Shown piece after piece: positions 32,172-33,646 of a DNA stretch of 33,646 nt. Within the stretch, counting starts at the first letter, position 1, and the number at the start of each line of letters is the position of its first letter. The stretch comes from Oscillospiraceae bacterium (GTDB lineage: Bacteria > Bacillota > Clostridia > Oscillospirales > CAG-272), in contig SVRB01000003.1 in the NCBI GenBank assembly GCA_015065045.1, positions 1 through 33,646 on the forward strand. The letters are read 5' to 3'. A program made the position numbers and the translations under genes. A model generated the notes under the pieces. The model was given only the letters and a program-made list of their open reading frames with translations, was not told where the DNA came from and made no database searches.

Positions 32172-33646
32172 TTAATTCTTTTCGTAGACAATAACACCAT
32201 TGTCTGCTTTTGCTGTAACCGTATCACCTGTCTTGATCTTGCCTTCAAGCATTTCCGTAGAAAAGCTATCTTCAATCAACCTCTGGATCGTGCGTCGCAA
32301 GGGACGCGCTCCAAATGACGGATCAAATCCCTCTTTTGATACAAGCTTTGTTACGCTTTCATCAAACGTAATATCGACACCGATAGCCTCTATTCTCTTG
32401 CCTATCTCTCTAAGCATAATGCCGGAAATTCTTTCAATATCCTCGCCCACAAGCTTATTGAATATAACGATCTCATCAATACGATTTATGAATTCAGGCC
32501 TGAACGTTTGCTTAAGATGCGACATAAGCAAGCTCTTGACATCAGCCTTCTCTTTTTCTGTATTTTCTGCCGATGCAAAACCAAGGCTTCTCTTTGTTTC
32601 AAGCGCAGATGCGCCTACGTTTGAAGTCATAATGATTACCGTATTTTTAAAATCAACTCGTCTTCCCTGAGAATCGGTCAATATTCCGTCCTCAAGCACC
32701 TGCAAAAGCATATTAAACACGTCGGGATGTGCTTTTTCAATCTCGTCAAACAAGACGACCGAATAAGGCTTACGTCGTATTTTTTCGGTAAGCTGTCCGC
32801 CCTCGTCGTATCCTACGTATCCGGGAGGAGAGCCTATAAGCTTTGATACGCTGTGTTTTTCCATATATTCAGACATATCAATTCTTATCATAGCGTTTTC
32901 GTCACCGAAAAGTATATCCGCCAAAGCCTTTGTAAGCTCTGTCTTACCAACACCCGTAGGACCTAAAAACAGAAAGCTTCCCATAGGTCTCTTTGGATCT
33001 TTAAGTCCCATTCTGCCTCGTCTTATGGCTCTTGAAACTGCAGAAACAGCATCGTCCTGACCGATTATTCTTGCTTTAAGAATACTTTCAAGCTTCAATA
33101 ATTTTTCGCTTTCTTCCTCAGCAAGCTTCTTAACGGGAATTCCCGTCCAAAGAGTAACTATGTCGGCAATATCCTCTTTTGTTAAGCTCAAAGTCTCTCC
33201 GCCCAATTTTTCTTTCCAAGCAGTCTTATTCTTTTCATATTCTTCGCGAAGCTCTTTTTCTTTATCACGCAAGCTTGCTGCCTTTTCGAAATCCTGCGCC
33301 TTTATTGCCTCTTCCTTTTCCGATGATATGTTCTTCAAATCTTCCTCTATCATCTTTATATCGGAAGGCATCGTATAGTTATTTATTCTCTTTTTCGACG
33401 CCGCCTCGTCAATTAAATCTATCGCCTTATCGGGAAGGTATCTATCGTTTATATAGCGTGTCGACAGCTTAACTGCTTCCTCGATACACTCATCGGGGAT
33501 TTTTACTTTGTGGTGGGATTCATACTTATCTCTAAGCCCCTTGAGTATCAATACAGCCTCTTCCTTTGTCGGCTCGCCAACCATAACCGACTGAAAACGT
33601 CTCTCAAGCGCCGAATCCTTTTCTATATGCTTTCTGTATTCCTCGA
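32172..33646 (-). CDS. clpC: ClpC-type AAA+ protease chaperone, C-terminal part (cut by window edge)
   Basis: The reading frame continues past the track start to the edge, where it encodes YRKHIEKDSALERRFQSV, the conserved end of the first AAA+ module. Further on are the linker with a UVR-like coiled segment (FEKAASLRDKEKELREEYE), the second AAA+ module with Walker A GPTGVGKTELTKALA and Walker B VVLFDEIEKAHPDVFN, and the C-terminal D2-small domain (SFGARPLRRTIQRLIEDSFS). With the UVR-like segment it is ClpC rather than ClpB or ClpA. It unfolds substrates for ClpP. The N-terminal Clp repeats and any mcsAB/ctsR neighbours are outside the window. Confidence 0.94.
   Translation of the reverse strand, partial: EEYRKHIEKDSALERRFQSVMVGEPTKEEAVLILKGLRDKYESHHKVKIPDECIEEAVKLSTRYINDRYLPDKAIDLIDEAASKKRINNYTMPSDIKMIEEDLKNISSEKEEAIKAQDFEKAASLRDKEKELREEYEKNKTAWKEKLGGETLSLTKEDIADIVTLWTGIPVKKLAEEESEKLLKLESILKARIIGQDDAVSAVSRAIRRGRMGLKDPKRPMGSFLFLGPTGVGKTELTKALADILFGDENAMIRIDMSEYMEKHSVSKLIGSPPGYVGYDEGGQLTEKIRRKPYSVVLFDEIEKAHPDVFNMLLQVLEDGILTDSQGRRVDFKNTVIIMTSNVGASALETKRSLGFASAENTEKEKADVKSLLMSHLKQTFRPEFINRIDEIVIFNKLVGEDIERISGIMLREIGKRIEAIGVDITFDESVTKLVSKEGFDPSFGARPLRRTIQRLIEDSFSTEMLEGKIKTGDTVTAKADNGVIVYEKN

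Noticed and set aside
1-33646. Prophage, integrative element, toxin-antitoxin or defence island
   Set aside because: No integrase, transposase, att-like tRNA, restriction, toxin or phage structural genes were seen. The window is conserved chromosomal gene order apart from the repeats.

Overview
This window looks like chromosomal DNA from a low-GC, endospore-forming Firmicute of class Clostridia, probably an Oscillospirales/Ruminococcaceae-like gut organism (the family-level placement is inference). The evidence is the last 22 codons of spo0A at the left edge, a YtvI-type sporulation membrane protein, Clostridia-typical orders (ylxM-ffh-rpsP-khpA; zapA-DUF4321-maf-mreBCD-mrdA; recA-recX-rimO-pgsA), consensus SigA promoters, and dispersed palindromic repeats of the kind common in these genomes. 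I see no prophage, CRISPR array, rRNA or tRNA, and no obvious defence or biosynthetic island.

Layout. 1-1.9 kb: spo0A 3' end, ytvI (-), and an ECF-transporter S component (-) divergent from a MocR/PdxR-like regulator (+) that lacks its C-terminus. 3.0-3.63 kb: a gene-free, hairpin-rich repeat block. 3.67-5.94 kb (-): ylxM-ffh-rpsP-khpA, the SRP and ribosome operon. 6.0-10.7 kb (-): a SAM-I riboswitch, metK, an unrecognised small membrane ORF, recD2 and comF. 10.8-11.6 kb (-): an FMN riboswitch and ribU. 11.65-14.5 kb (-): proB-proA-nth. 14.56-21.39 kb (+): zapA-DUF4321-maf-mreB-mreC-mreD-mrdA and a leucine-rich-repeat lipoprotein, i.e. envelope growth and division. 21.4-21.8 kb: two small palindromic elements, then a YcxB-like membrane protein (+). 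22.4-26.0 kb (-): recA-recX-rimO-pgsA. 26.3-29.9 kb (+): yqhQ-prmC-prsA-like-rsgA. 29.95-31.6 kb (-): ddl and a flavin reductase-like protein. 31.7-32.1 kb: a second copy of the hairpin repeat. 32.17 kb to the end (-): the C-terminal part of clpC.

Most genes are ordinary housekeeping. The regulatory DNA is unusually readable: two riboswitches with terminators, five -35/-10 promoters at or near consensus with 16-17 bp spacers and a sixth with an imperfect -10, one of them overlapping the terminator of the preceding operon, and a 15-bp hairpin that buries the ribosome-binding site of the unrecognised ORF after metK. The ORF track starts for ribU, ylxM, the ECF S component and rimO are too far upstream; I give revised starts.

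The best candidate for something undescribed is a roughly 390-480 bp multi-hairpin element present twice, about 28 kb apart (3150-3625 and 31721-32106), in the same orientation. Its hairpins occur in the same order, two stems show compensatory changes between copies, and an exchangeable slot follows an AT-rich palindrome. A third, partial copy sits exactly where the MocR-like regulator loses its C-terminus. Each full copy ends beside the terminator of a convergently oriented gene (khpA, clpC).
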